Below, piece after piece: positions 23,747 to 36,060 of a DNA stretch of 64,000 bases (its first letter is position 1; every line of letters starts with the position of its first letter). Source of the DNA: Diplosphaera chodatii (lineage: Eukaryota; Chlorophyta; Trebouxiophyceae; Prasiolales; Stichococcaceae); NCBI GenBank assembly GCA_032358165.1, contig JAALGY010000012.1:186001-250000 (forward strand). Direction: 5' to 3'. Position numbers and translations under genes: made by a program. The notes beneath the pieces were generated by a model that ran no database searches, was not told the origin of the DNA, and saw nothing but the letters and a program-made list of their open reading frames with translations.

Positions 23747-26528
23747 CTAGCAATATACATGATGTGCCGGCGCCCTGCCAGCAGGGGCGCTGAGGCAGCA
23801 AGCTGTCCACAAGGGTGCTGGCACCCCGCTGAGACACCTCCATTTGTCGATGATCGGCCCAAGCACCCTGCCGGCAGGGGTGCCGGCAGAGTTTGAAGGC
23901 GCTGGTCAGCATGACCAGCGCCTGTTGCTATGCTGGCGGGTGCCGGCGCCCTGCTGAGACATCTGACATACCCCACGCTGGCCGCTGCAATATTGCCAGC
24001 AGGGGTGCCAGCAAGTCCTGTGGGCGCGGGCCGTGCTGACCAGCGCCTGTTGTTGTGCTGAGAGGGGTGCCAGCAACCAGCAACCAATTTTCACAACTGT
24101 TAGTACCGGAGAACATGAACAGCCGTGCTGTAGCGCTAGCTAGCGCAGCGGGGTCGGTAGGTATGGCGGCGGTGTGACAATGCCGCCATACCCACTGGGT
24201 ATGGGTATCACCCAGACCATGTCGCACATAAGCCTTGCGTGTATCACATGTCTAACAGACAGTACTGAAATGATTACGCACTTTTGGGAAGGGCTGGCCG
24301 CTGCGGGTCGGCCTAATTCAACCATACCTATTTCAGCGTGTACAGGCAGATGGCGAAAGGGGGTTGCGAAGCAGTTTTTATCAGGCTAATTAATCGATTG
24401 ATTGATTGGCATGGCAGAGCTCCAAACCTCCAAACCAGCTGCCAAGGTGATGATTTGTGTTCTCGATGTGCACAATACACGTTGCAGCGCACGCACCCTG
24501 CAGATATCAAAGCAGTGTTCGGTGTATTTATGGTGCTTCAGCACAGCAGCCATGGACAGGTGGCCAACTGCGGCAAATGGATGTCAGCAGGTCAGCATGA
24601 CGCACCCGCGGGGGGCGAGGCATCTGTGCCACCCGTGGACGGTGTGCATGCCAGCAAACATCATTGCGCAGGGCCCCGACGGCTGGACTGAGGCGGTTCC
24701 TCTGAGCAAGGTGGCCGTTGAGTGCCTGTCAGGACAGACATAGGCCCCATGCAAGACCAGGCAGTCATTGTGCTGCAGCCTGACATCAGAAGCACACTCT
24801 CCCAGGCTGTTGTGTGTCGATAGTTCGTCACCACAATTTCATTTGCACCTAGCATCGGGGGGTTGGAAATTGGGTCGGACAGGCAGTCTTGCCACTTGTG
24901 CGTTTTGGATAGAGCAGTGGGTGGCCATGCTGACAGACAGTACTGCTATCGTTGCAGGTCTGCACGAGTCTCGTGCAACAGTGTGCTGCAACTTTGTGAG
25001 GACGCCGCTTGCACTGCCAGCACATGCCGCCAGCAGTCGGCAGGCCGGCCGCTTCGTTGCCAGCGTCACTGGCTGCTGACAACGCCCTCAGGATCAAGGT
25101 CCGTACTGACGTCGGGACACAACCGAGTGCACTGAGCAGTTGCGTGGGTTTGTGCGCCTTCACTTGCATTACATACCATCTGTCTAGCCAATGGCGCAAG
25201 GCTGGGCCTACCAGGGTGTCATGACCACTCTACTCCTTGCCTCTGCGTGTGAAGCTGTCCACTGTTGATACGCTGGCTCAAACCCTACCATATCATACAG
25301 CATGCCATACCTCGAGCCATCGCTTCATGTACAACTGACAACTGCCTTACAACGTTGCAATGTGTCGAGGTCTGTCAAGCGGCGCTGCATCTTTAGCTTC
25401 TTCAGCAAACACTGTTGGCGACAATAATTGGCAGTGCAGCGTGCGAATCTGACACCTCTGCCCCCTGACTCGCACGCTACACATGTACGCAGGTCTATGG
25501 CAGCTCGTCCAACACAGCGGCTGACCCCTGCAGCTATGCATATGGAGCGCAAGGTGTATGTGTTGCCTATCCTCTGCCCTGCGAAGATGCCTTGCCTTGT
25601 GGGCACAGGCATTGGCAATTGATAGTCATCATGCATGCACACCGCATGTGATAAACATGCTGGAGTGCCGGTGCCAGTGCATTCGAAACAATCATGAGGT
25701 GCTGAGCTGCTGACAGGTGAACTGCAGGTGCTGACAGAAGGTTCACAACTGCGAACTCCAGTGCGAAGCAAAAGCAGCAAGTGAAGCAAGCTGTGGTCTC
25801 AGCTGAAAGCAAGCCTTGGCAACAGCAACAGCGTGCGGCTCAAGTCATCCTTGCTGTGGAGTAGATGCTTCATGCCGGCAGGCACTCAGTCTGCAGACCT
25901 GGCTCGCTGCGCTGTCAAGGTAGCGCAGCCGGGCAGGACCACCTCTCAGATCTGCATCGTCTTGTTGTTGCACTGTGCACTCAGCGGATGCTGGTCTGCG
26001 CAGCGCACAAGCCGTTTGCAGATGGAAATACACTTGGGAGCATGCATCTCTGCAGCATGCTCGGCCTGTCACTGTGCTTGCTTCACTGTGTTACGAAGCT
26101 GGGAGAAGTTTGAAAAGAGCTTTGGGGCTTGTGGCCTCAGCTAGGCACTCTCTGGCACATCTGCCAGCACCCTGCTTGCACCCATGCACCGAAGAGTCGG
26201 CGGTCACCGAAATGCAGTTGGCACACCCCTGCCGGCACCCCCGCTGGAAATCTTTACCCTGCTGAGAAAATAGACGTTTTTCCCACATGAGGTGCCAGCA
26301 GCCCTGCCGACACCGCTGCCAGCACGGCCGCAGGCATGCCAGTGCAACTTAAAGCAAAGTCCACCCTGCCAGCATCACATGGCCGAGAGAGGGTGCCAGC
26401 ATCCCCCGCCGGCATACCCGTTGTTCCACAGCCCCGCTGGCACCCCCTGTGGAGGTACGGAGGATGCCAAAACGATCCACTCTCAGCAGGGTGCTGGCAG
26501 GGGTGCGGGGGCTGCTGTATATTGGTAG
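23747..26528. mobile_element. Element with GGTGCCRGCA arrays at both ends
   Basis: Many degenerate copies of GGGTGCCAGCA/GGTGCCGGCA, in both orientations, cluster at 23,765-24,085 and again at 26,150-26,510 but not between. Near-terminal inverted repeats are CTAGCAATATACA (23,747-23,759) and, reverse-complemented, CTACCAATATACA (26,516-26,528). These resemble the CACTAGCCATATAC ends of the neighbouring element. No target duplication is clear. The interior (24.1-26.1 kb) has coding-like pieces, for example plus-strand ANIIAQGPDGWTEAVPLSK at 24,650-24,711 before a gtggcc, but no transposase. I infer a non-autonomous CACTA-like element, older than its neighbour. Confidence 0.55.
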
Positions 26529-26992
26529 TCAGCTGCGCAGCCGCGTTCTGACGTGCGATGAAGGTGCTACCAGCCATCCGCATACTTGAACACAATCAAC
26601 TCCCAGGTACTGTATCAAAAGGTGGCCCATTCCGGTTGCTTGTGGTGTTCCAGACAAGGGGCTACGACTGGCGGGGGGGCGGAGAACCGAAGATGCCAGA
26701 GCCCTCGCCTACTGTTTGATCTCGCGCCCCTCAGGGTGACATGGATGCACGATATGCCTGAAAACCCTCAGCAGTTCATCGAAGTGCACTGCATACTTGG
26801 CCTGCTGCAGTTAGCAGCAGGCATTACGTGACCTATGGTTTCTTGCAAAAAGGTCACGGTTGCCCGTGCCCATGCATGCAGGGCATGTTGCATATACGTA
26901 GCCGGAGAGTCGCTGCCTATCTAGCACAAGCAATGTGTCGGGCTGTCGGCTAGTGGTAGTGTTGACTGCAGGGGCGTTGCGATGCCAGCATA

Positions 26993-29546
26993 CACTAGCC
27001 ATATACATCAGCTCTAACGTGTAGGTTAACACAGTGTTGGAGTCGAGCTATGAAAATTTTGTTGACTTTCAATACATGTGTTAACACGGTGATGATCAGC
27101 TGACCTTGAATAACATAGCCGACAACACACCTCTGTTAACCCTTGGTTGACAAGTATGTTAAGGAACTTGTCTAACTTTTCCAACATGGTTGGCGGTGGT
27201 TAGTGTCTGCATTAACACAGTGTTAACGGAGGTGTTTGATATGGAAACATGCCGCCAGATTCCCCGCCACACTGGGGCTCTGCTGTATGATAACGGTATG
27301 TTAACGAGTGCAATTCTGCCGTTACAAAAGCGCAATATCTAGACGTTCAACGCAGACCGAATGCTTGATTGTACAGAGCTAAAAAAACATGTTGTACACA
27401 ATTGTGCAAGCCAAGCTGCACATTGCCGCTGCCACCCATGTTTGCTCTCGCTCTTCAATCACTCGACTATGGCTCGCTCAAATTGCTACTCGTCTATCGC
27501 AACGACCTTTGTGCCATCACCTTCAAAACCTGCAGATGCAGCATCACCACTTCATCGATGTCATCCTGACTTTGCAAATTGGCGCTCGGACTAGTGACTG
27601 GACACAACATACACACTGACGATGATGATGAAAGTGACAACGTCAATTCCAACAAGTTGAGGCACAACCGCAAGGCAATGGCCTAGTTTACCTGTACTCC
27701 GTGCGCATAGAAGCTGGGATCAAGCACTGAATACGGTGTAGGAGCAGCCGCCTCAGATCTGCAGAGCGCAACAACTGTAAAATATGCAGTCTGCTGACCG
27801 CACTAACAATCATTCACTGTAGAGAACATGGTGGTCAGACAGCCCTGCAAAGCAAGCTGAAGGTGGGGTAGATTGGGTGGATGCCTGGCATGCTTCTCAC
27901 CTTGACGATGTTGCAACTGACCTTGCCCTCGATTGGGCTTCCAATGCTGCTGTGACGCCCGCTGATCCAAGCGGTGCGTGCACGCCGCCAGTGCACAAAA
28001 CAGCTGGCACTTGCTGAGCCACCACCCCATCGGCTTGACAGCCGTGTCGCACATGGCATTAGCTTAGCGGCATCGGACATTGCACAGCAGAGATGGACAG
28101 CAGAGCTGTCATGATGCCACCATGCGATGCTACACAGCGCCGCTAAACAGCCTGATGCAGACAGCACGTGCGAGCGTAAGCGCCATGCAATGATGCAGAC
28201 AGCAAGTGCAGGCGTAGTGCTATGCAACGGTCAGCTGGACTTCAGCAGCATATACATATTGTACCTTGAGGGCTCATGCCAGCCACTGGTGGTGGATGCG
28301 AAGCGGCGGACCTGTCCAATGCTGGCTGCTCGTGCAAGGCGTGCAGCTTTTGCGGCACGCTCCCGCATCAGCCCCATGCTATCCTGCAACTGAAAGGTGT
28401 AGCTGTCGCTCTTTGTGATACGCGAAAACGGCAAGGTTGCCCTTGTGTGCCAATCTCCAGTCGCATCTGTATGGCAGCATGATGCCGGGGGTAACCAGGG
28501 GATCCTTAGCACGCCGAAAGCAGCACGAACGAATACGATGCTGACTGCTGCGGCTGCAGCATGCTGTTCTGTGCATGCACAAGCGTTGTGGCTGTGGACA
28601 ACAGCCACACAACGGTCAAACCGCTGCGCACCACCGTGTCACATCCAGCCCACGCCCCCGACAGAGTAAAGCTGAGAGCCCACCCTGATATGAAGCGCAG
28701 AAGCACCGTGCGCGCGGCTGTGTTGCGCTGATCTGCTACGTTGGACAGTCGGCAGCTGACGCTCCCCGACTGCTGCGCGCGGCCACAGGAAGCCATGGCT
28801 GCCGTGCACCAGAAGTGCTCTAGCTTGAGCTGGCACGGAAGTACAACGGCTTCAGTACTTGCGCTGCAATGTGGATGGTGCAGATTTGCACTTCACCAAT
28901 GCAACAGGTGCACGACAGGCTTTTGAACGATGGGCAAGTCCTCCATGGGCCGAAGGGAGGTGCTTTCCCCTTCACGGGTTCACCTCGAATCCTCGAGACG
29001 TTGGACCCGTTCCAGCCGTTGACCATTGAGCCCTTTCAACCTCAGCGGCGCAAACCCCTTTCGCTCGTGCGGTCAACCGGTGGTGCCAACCCCGAGACAA
29101 CTTGATCAAACGAAACCGTTGGATGGCAGATTTTTCAAGAACGATGGTTCTTGTATATGCAATCGACTCGTTATTGCACTTCCAACATGCACTATGTTAA
29201 CAGGGTGTTGAAGTGTCATTTTCGGCACTTTAGCAAAGTCGCGACATTTGAGGTGTCAGTAAGCATGTTAGATCGTCCATGACGATTCTTGGTCTTCCCG
29301 TGTTCAAGTATGTTAACAGGGTGTTCTCACTCCCAAATTGCGCAACTTTATGAAAGTGCCGAAATGAAAGCCGCTATGCCTATGTTAACATAGTGTTAAC
29401 ACCATACTGAAAAATTGACATGAGAGCCGGTCCGACTCAATCACTATGTTAACGCCTTCCTGCTATGTTGGAAAACTGAGCAAGCTATGTGACACGGTGT
29501 TAACCACCTCTAACATGGCCTTAACATAAGACGTATATGGCTAGTG
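26993..29546. mobile_element. CACTA-like element with GTTAACA arrays, 3-bp target duplication ATA
   Basis: Inverted termini CACTAGCCATATACATC (26,993-27,009) and the complement of GACGTATATGGCTAGTG (29,530-29,546) match at 16 of 17 positions. Both ends are flanked by ATA. CACTA/EnSpm elements typically start CACTA, make 3-bp duplications and carry subterminal motif arrays. Here the arrays are GTTAACA/TGTTAAC motifs, often as AACACNGTGTTAAC, at 27,020-27,310 and 29,190-29,530. At 2,554 bp with no transposase it is non-autonomous. Confidence 0.75.
27692..28800 (-). other. Coding-like exons inside the GTTAACA element
   Basis: Minus-strand stretches look like exons. One upstream of 28,265 includes LMRERAAKAARLARAAS and ends GWHEPSR at a gtacaa donor. 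One upstream of 27,901 includes HSSIGSPIEGKVSCNIVK before gtgaga. 27,758-27,692 encodes SEAAAPTPYSVLDPSFYAHG before gtaaac. The last two do not join in phase as drawn. No known domain is seen. They may be host exons captured by the element, as happens in Pack-type elements. Confidence 0.3.
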
Positions 29547-29763
29547 ATAGAGGCCAAATGACAAGAACAGGTTTGCAAACGGGGGAAGAATCTCACCACA
29601 TACTGTTATATTGCACAGTACAGTGTTACTACTTTTGCATTTGTTCACAGCATGCGCGTGAATCTTCGCTGTCTCGACACACGCCTTGATTTCTTACCAT
29701 GTTGAGCGCAGTACAAATTGCCAGCAAGCAGCAAAATAGTCAACAGCTGAATAATGCAGCTTC

Positions 29764-30968
29764 TCAGGCGCCTAGCATAGGGCCTGGCACATCAGAATGA
29801 CACAACGTATCCCTCTCTATGCTGAAATTTTTGTTGCTTTGACGATCTTTGTCAAACACTCCCCCAGTTGCATCCTTCCACTCGATAAACTCCTCGGGGT
29901 CGAAGCCAGTGATCATGATGCGGTGGTGCAGTTTGCCATTCCACCTGGCACCACAACCTCTCACGTTGTAAGCACAAAAGCAGATCGAATGATGATGCTA
30001 TGGCTGCAAAGTACAAGAATTCCAGCCGCCAACAACAGCTATTTGAACCTGACATGCTAGCACACCCGGCAACAGAGGGAGTAGGCATGCGTGGGTTTGC
30101 ATGTGTGTGCAGAGCCAGATCAACCAAGCACATATGCCTATAGAGGCCAACATCGCCATAGATGCAAGAGCACGTGGCATACTCACTGAACATGTAGATC
30201 GCAGGCGAGCGCTGTCTCGTAGATCGTTTTCGCCACGCGTACAGACAAGTCGTAATCTCCCGTCAGGCTGCTAAATGCCAGGCTCACGGAACCGTTTATT
30301 GCCAGCTTCTCGGCATCTTGTTCCTGCGCTGCGCAGCTTGTACAATGCTCAAATTGCGGTCAGCTGCATGCTTTCAGGCAGCTCGTGTGCACAATACCCG
30401 CAGCTTGGGTTCGTGCGTGGTTTAAGTATCGTGCTGAGTAGATAAAGGGCACTAGCATGAATATATCACTGGGACCAGGTCCCCGCGTCCCAATGACTCT
30501 CAAGAGTGCTGGAATGCTCACGTGGAACAAACAGTATCCGATGTCCTCCGCGTTGGCGTAGTCGTCAATTGCTCGGTCGGCACACGCCTGGCAGCACCTG
30601 AAGTTCTGCTTTGCGATGATGTGCTTTTCAGCAGATAGGATGTCGAACAAGCGGTTCAGCTGTTTGCGGGCGGTAGTGGGATTGTTGGTGATCGCACTGC
30701 TGGTTGCACCGTCTTTTGACAGTGTGCCACGAGTCTCGTCAACGTCAGGGGTCACGTCGAACAATGATCCCCAGTTAGGTGTGCTGGGGCCTGCAGCTGT
30801 GACCACTGCTATTCTTTTGCGCAGTGCGGCTGTGCTAAGCTTCATTTGCCGCCATCCGGGAACCCAAGGGTACGACCGAGATGCAGGCACACGCAAGGAA
30901 GACGCAGCCCTCTGCTGCATCGGGTTCTTGGCATTGCTGGGACTACACACTGTACAAAGCGCTGACAT
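29764..30968 (-). CDS. DUF6891-like protein, module C (intact)
   Basis: Exons 30968-30522, 30323-30187 and 29944-29764 give 254 residues. Exon 1 and exon 2 lengths (447 and 137 nt) and all phases equal those of copy B. Key features are KQLNRLFDILSAEKHIIAKQ, FRCCQAC, DIGYCLFH continuing across the intron as EQDAEKLAINGSV, and exon 3 starting WNGKLHHRIMITGFDPEEF. The FHEQD join is the best preserved in the window. The C-terminus beyond EW differs from copy B. The gene starts 700 bp downstream of SET copy C; independent transcription or readthrough cannot be told from sequence. Confidence 0.65.
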
Positions 30969-31667
30969 GGCGTTGACAGCAAGGTGTATCGATCATCAAC
31001 GTCAACACAAGCAGTGTTACACAGGCCTGTGTGTTTGCCGTGCAATGACCGGCTGACGGTTGCTGCCCTTACTACGCGTTGAGGAAGTCAACCTGCAGTG
31101 GCTGTATTTGCTTTGTCTCGCAAAACAGTGCGCCTGGTACCAGGATGGGACCTCTCACATCGCAATGACCAGCCATTCCTCGGTTGTGACGATGGTCCCA
31201 GTCAAGGTGCAGAACGGTTCTTCCGATGCGTGAGCACCATCCACCACTACATCAGCGACCAGCCTGTATTGCTAGATAGCTTAAGGTGCCATGCTGCTCA
31301 CACTTACAACCGCAGCTTCGCAGCCTGGTTGACCAAGCTGCTGTAGTCAATGATTGGTGCTCCGCACGCCCACTGCAGTTAGCTGGAGTGCTGATGCAAC
31401 AGAAGACAGTCAAATATTGGATATGATGCTCGCCCTCCAAATGTGAGCTTGCTGTCAGCAGGGCCTGCTGATGACTGAGGCACAGCGAGGATATGCGTGC
31501 GTGAGATCACATTATTGCAGCCATTGCCATGCAAGCGCGACAGCTCGCCCATGTGTCATGGCAAGGCTAACTGGACGACATCCCGTCTGAACAATGTCAC
31601 CGCACGTCCGGCCTGAATCAACATTTGCTGCCAGGCTGTCAAGTAGGGTCCTTGTGGTGTTATAGAT

Positions 31668-34600
31668 TCAACTTGCAGCAGCACTGTGGATGGCAGATTG
31701 CAGCACGCTCCACAGGATCAGCTTCTTGCTGACCCTGTGCCTAAGTAGCATGATCCGCATGTGCGGCGAGCTGGCGGCAAGATCACTGTCGTCATTGCCT
31801 GCTCCTAGTTCTGCATCATCCAACCCAGCCAGCAACTCTATCTGGCGTCGCCATCTGCCAGCGCTGCCGACCTTCTCCGCTCGTGACAGAACTGCCGCAG
31901 CATTGCCGGCAGCTGCTGCATACCGCATACCCTGCAACACAAGCAGATAAACTCGAGCGGAATGGACTACATGGTGTTGGGCGCTGTGCTTTTTAGACAG
32001 CATTCTTAGCGCTATGCATGCACTGCTGTAGGGCCCAGTGTGCCTCAGTACCCCGCTCTGTTCTTGCAGCAGGAGGTGCCAGTAGCTGCTGTGCTGCTTG
32101 TCCTCTTTGATCAGCAGCCATAGGTCCTGCACATGAAGTCTGACACAATTCGCCCAGAACGTCCTAGTGCTGGTGTCAATTTCCTCATAGTGCTAGCGCT
32201 GGCATTGGGGTACATACACTAAAGGTCTATCTCGTCGACCTGCCGAGGTCTGTTTTAGCACATACGACCGCAGACAGACATAGCGTGCAATACCTGAAGC
32301 ACCGGGGCCATGCCTTCCAACAGCTTCAGGCAGCGGACCCCAACCATGATTTCTGCAAGGCGACGCGCATCTGCTGGATCCTTGAAGAGTGTTCCGTATC
32401 CTGCTATCAGCCGGTCGTCCACACAATCATACGTGAGCTGCGCAGACAGAAAACACATCATGAAAGCCTGCCTCCGTCACCCTGTGTACTGCAATGCAGT
32501 GGATATATGTGTCTGCTGCTTCTCCTGCTGCCTTGTCCTACAGTACTCCTGGCATCATGCCAAGCTTAAAGCAGATTAGAATGCCAGCTCGCTCACCGTC
32601 AGCTCTGGGCGCATCACACCACGGTGCACAACTGCTGCTGCGGCGGCTGCCTCCGCAGTGTTGTAAATCTGCCTCACCATCGGCTCTGGTAGGTCACCCT
32701 GCAGACATTCAGGCGAGATTAGCTGGAGCCAACCCTGCCCGTAAAGATGTGCTCGTTCAAGTCACTCGTGCAGTTGATCAGACAGTTTAGTTGGATTTGC
32801 ACCAGAACACTTCACATCTGGCAACAAAAGCGCAGCCCGCACTGAATGTACAAAGGGCAAGACCACACCCAGGGGACACCGCTGTCGCGAAGCCAATCCA
32901 TGGCTGCCTCAAGCGACGGGAACAGCTCTACACTGTCATGCGGGTTGCCAGGTGGCACGAAACCGTAGTGCAATAGGAGTGAGTCGTTGTCCATCTCTCC
33001 TGACAGCACACTCATGAACACATGTGATCAACAGCAAGGTCAGATGACTCAACCATGCAAGTACTGGGCATCAACTACTTTGCCAAACTTTGCGATCTCG
33101 CTTGGCACCCACATTTGTATGTTTGTTAGGGACATCAACATCAACACATGATGTTCCTGAAGCATGGTTGCTGTCGAAAAGCAGGTTCACCGTAGCTCAG
33201 CAAGACCTCCTCGTCCTCATCAATGTCACGCGTGGCGCTGAGGTGCATTTCCCATGCCTCCGCACCTGCTGCATGGTCGGGCGGCGTAATGTCCCACCTG
33301 CAATGGCTCATGGTGCATGGTCATGCTGCTCCCTGACGGAAAACCTTGATGCTGAGGTACGTAGGCGCAATGCTTCAGCATGAGTGTGATCTGTACACCC
33401 CCGTGGAGTCCCCACAAACGCAGCTCCACGCTTACCTTGCATTGCTACAGGACTGTAGGCGAGTGTCCAACATACCAGCATTTTGGTCGCCGCGGTGTTT
33501 GAGCATGTCCAGTAGCGGCACCAACATGAGCACATTGTCACCTCCTTTCGCTGCTACATCAAACGACCTGTTCTGTACCACCTGGAGCAAGCACGTCAGA
33601 CTTCCCTCATGTCAGGATGATATCAGGCAGCAACAGCCCTGGACTCCCAGTCCACTGTGCAGCAGCACTGCAGCAGCTAAGAGTGTACGCTGTCTCACCG
33701 ACAGCGCCCCTTGCAAGGCTTCGAGGGATGCGCCACCTGTCGCAGCTGCCGACAGCCGGCTGCACCACTCTGATGCCAGTTGTTGCTGGGCCTTGAGAGT
33801 GCGCACGAGCGGCGGGTACTCTGCTGCCTCAGCGTCTGCTGTGCTGAGCCGTGTCACAGATGTGGGCAGCGCCTACACGGACGAACTACATACTCAACTT
33901 GACGGCAGCAAGACATACATGGGCGATCGACAATGTCTAGCATGATCGAACAAAGCTCCGGTCTCCACTTGTTAAGCCCCAAGACTTGTGTGGCTGCATC
34001 CGACAGTGTCATGCAAGTGTGCTGACACCTGCAAGTAGCCTGCCCACTGCGAGGCGGGACCCAGCTGCGCCTCACGCAGCATCTTTACCGCCAGCCGCAC
34101 GCTTGATGGTGCATGTGCGAGGCCGTGTGCCGCCGCATCGGGGTCCTCTGGATAGTCTGTCAGTGCCAGCTGCAGTGGGACTGCCAGGAGTTGCTGTCCA
34201 GCGAGTATGGGCTGCAGCCACACAGCAACCGTACAGCCATCAGTGGCCATGTTGACTTGTTCAGGAGGGCGCAGTGCAGTGCTGTGGATATCACTATACG
34301 TCTATATGCGTGTGGCGATCACTAGAGCACGCCAAAAGTCCAGCTGCAGCACCTTGACTGCAAAGGCACCATGCCCATTGCTGTTGCCCTCTAGGAAGTG
34401 TAGTACTGGGCTGCCGCCGTCTGCAGGCCCAGGCTGACGAACGCCTGCGAACCACGTGGTCCCATGTATACAGCAGTGTTTAGCAGGTCTGTCGCACCAG
34501 AGGCACCACACTTATGTTGTGTGGCTGCGACTAACGTTGACACTGACGCACCATTTTGTGCAGCCCACTTGAGAAGCTGCTCCTTTGGCGACGTGGCCTT

Positions 34601-34717
34601 TTCCGCTGTGCTACTGGTGTGTGATGTGTTGCTGCTGCAGCGCACACCGCGGAGTGCTGGTGCCATTGCCAACCGACCTTCAGGTCTTCTTGAGGTGCCT
34701 GCAGGTGCCAGTGTCAT
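31668..34717 (-). CDS. SET-domain protein, Rubisco LSMT/SETD3-like, module C (intact frame)
   Basis: Eleven exons in phase: 34717-34552, 34444-34353, 34211-34029, 33872-33699, 33581-33436, 33297-33191, 32999-32869, 32698-32597, 32437-32294, 32126-32052 and 31931-31668; about 527 residues, no stop. Start MTLAPAGTSRRPEG is the first ATG of the open frame; an upstream exon is possible. Motifs in order: LLKWAAQNG, GQQLLAVPLQLALTDYP, LREAQLGPASQW, LVPLLDMLKHRG, WEMHLSATRD, LLSYG, NDSLLLHYGFVPPGNPHD and the C-terminal MRIMLLRHRVSKKLILW. The Asn of the Asn-His SAM-binding pair is Lys (K233-H234), while the Tyr of SYG is kept. Length and domain order fit Rubisco LSMT-like SET proteins (SET plus Rubis-subs-bind). 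Confidence 0.8.
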
Positions 34718-35530
34718 GGCACGCTTGTATTCAGTTTCAAATATGCTTTGATTCTGCTGCGAGTCTTAAAGAGGAACACGCACCTGACGGACGCCATGCA
34801 GTTCTGGTGTTGGCGCGGGTTGCGCTGGCGTGGCTGCTGTGACTCTGCGCCGCTGTTAATGCCAGAGCTCCGGGCCAGCGACAGCTGCTGCTGGCAGTAT
34901 GTGGGCATGTCTGATGCATTGCTTCCGATCTTGCTTTCTCGTCCACCTCAATGTGGTCCTCGTACAGTCACTTCATGCAGCACAACTCAGCAACCACGCC
35001 CATCTGCAGGCTGCACATGCCCGCGTGACTCACCGGACATCAGGCAGCGGGATGCACATCAGGATCACCGTGGCATTGCCAATGCTCGAACGGCACGTTC
35101 GTTTGTCACATGGAGCCAGTTGATCTTTCCAAGAAATCCTCACGTGCGGGATTGCGTGGCCGGACTGATGACCTGGCAGCAGGAGTGCATTATGCCGATA
35201 CAGTACATATGCAGCAGCAACACGCATGGTTTTCATGCGATCCCCGATGCTTGTCGAACTGTAGTCTGGCAGCTCAACCCACAGCATGTGCTTCAGAAGC
35301 GTAACCTCCTCACGTACAGATACCACACATATATCGGGTGCCATGCAGCGCTGCTAGCAGGGCGCTGGAGCATCTTTGCACGCAGCAGCATGGACCCGAT
35401 GCTGGGGGTGCTTTTCTGAACTTTCCGTGATGACACCGTCTCTGTACATGCGCATGGTAATGTATGTGCAGGTGCGATCTGCTATGCATTGCCGAGGTAT
35501 CTATCCACGTCCAGCTGTTTGCTCTTTAAT
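34718..35530. other. Spacer between SET copies C and D
   Basis: No DUF6891-like gene follows SET copy D here. Short frames only. Confidence 0.4.
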
Positions 35531-35872
35531 TTAACCCTGCCCGTTAATCGTAAGGGCATCGTCCTCCCTTATACTCTGAAGCGCAAGCGGCAGCATCGAC
35601 GAAATACCTTCAAATGCGTCCCATAGCAGCAGCTTCTTGCTGACCCTGTATCTAAGCAGCATGATGTGCATGTGCAGCGAGCTGGCGGTGGAAATGCTGT
35701 CTGCATTGCCTGCTCCTGTGGCTTTGTCGTCAAGCCCAGCCAGTGACCTTACGTGGTCTTCCCAGCCGGCATTGGCTACCAAAGTGCCGCCAAGGCCGCC
35801 GAGCTCCGCGGGCACGGCCACCATCATATCACCGCCATCTATGATGGACTCAACAGCCTGCCCAGCCAACAC

Positions 35873-36060
35873 CTCTACAAGTGAATTTGGCCTTTTACCA
35901 CGGCAGTTTACTACGTGTGGGCCAGGTATACCACGCTCGCGTGGTATATCATGTCCAAAGATGATTTACTCGGAGTAAAGTGGAGTGGTATACCATGGAT
36001 TCGTTGAACCATGGCAAACTACCCTCGTGCAGGGGCGGGGCCATCACCATGGTTGAGTGG
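35873..36060 (+). mobile_element. Short TTTACC/GGTATACCA motif cluster X1
   Basis: It begins CTCTACAAGTGAATTTGGCC and holds TTTTACC, TTTACTAC, GGTATACCA, GGTATATCA and ACCATGG words in both orientations, including the palindrome ACCACGCTCGCGTGGT. It resembles cluster X2 at 37,810 in opening sequence and motif content, in the same orientation. Likely a MITE-like element in intron 10 of SET copy D. Confidence 0.5.
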
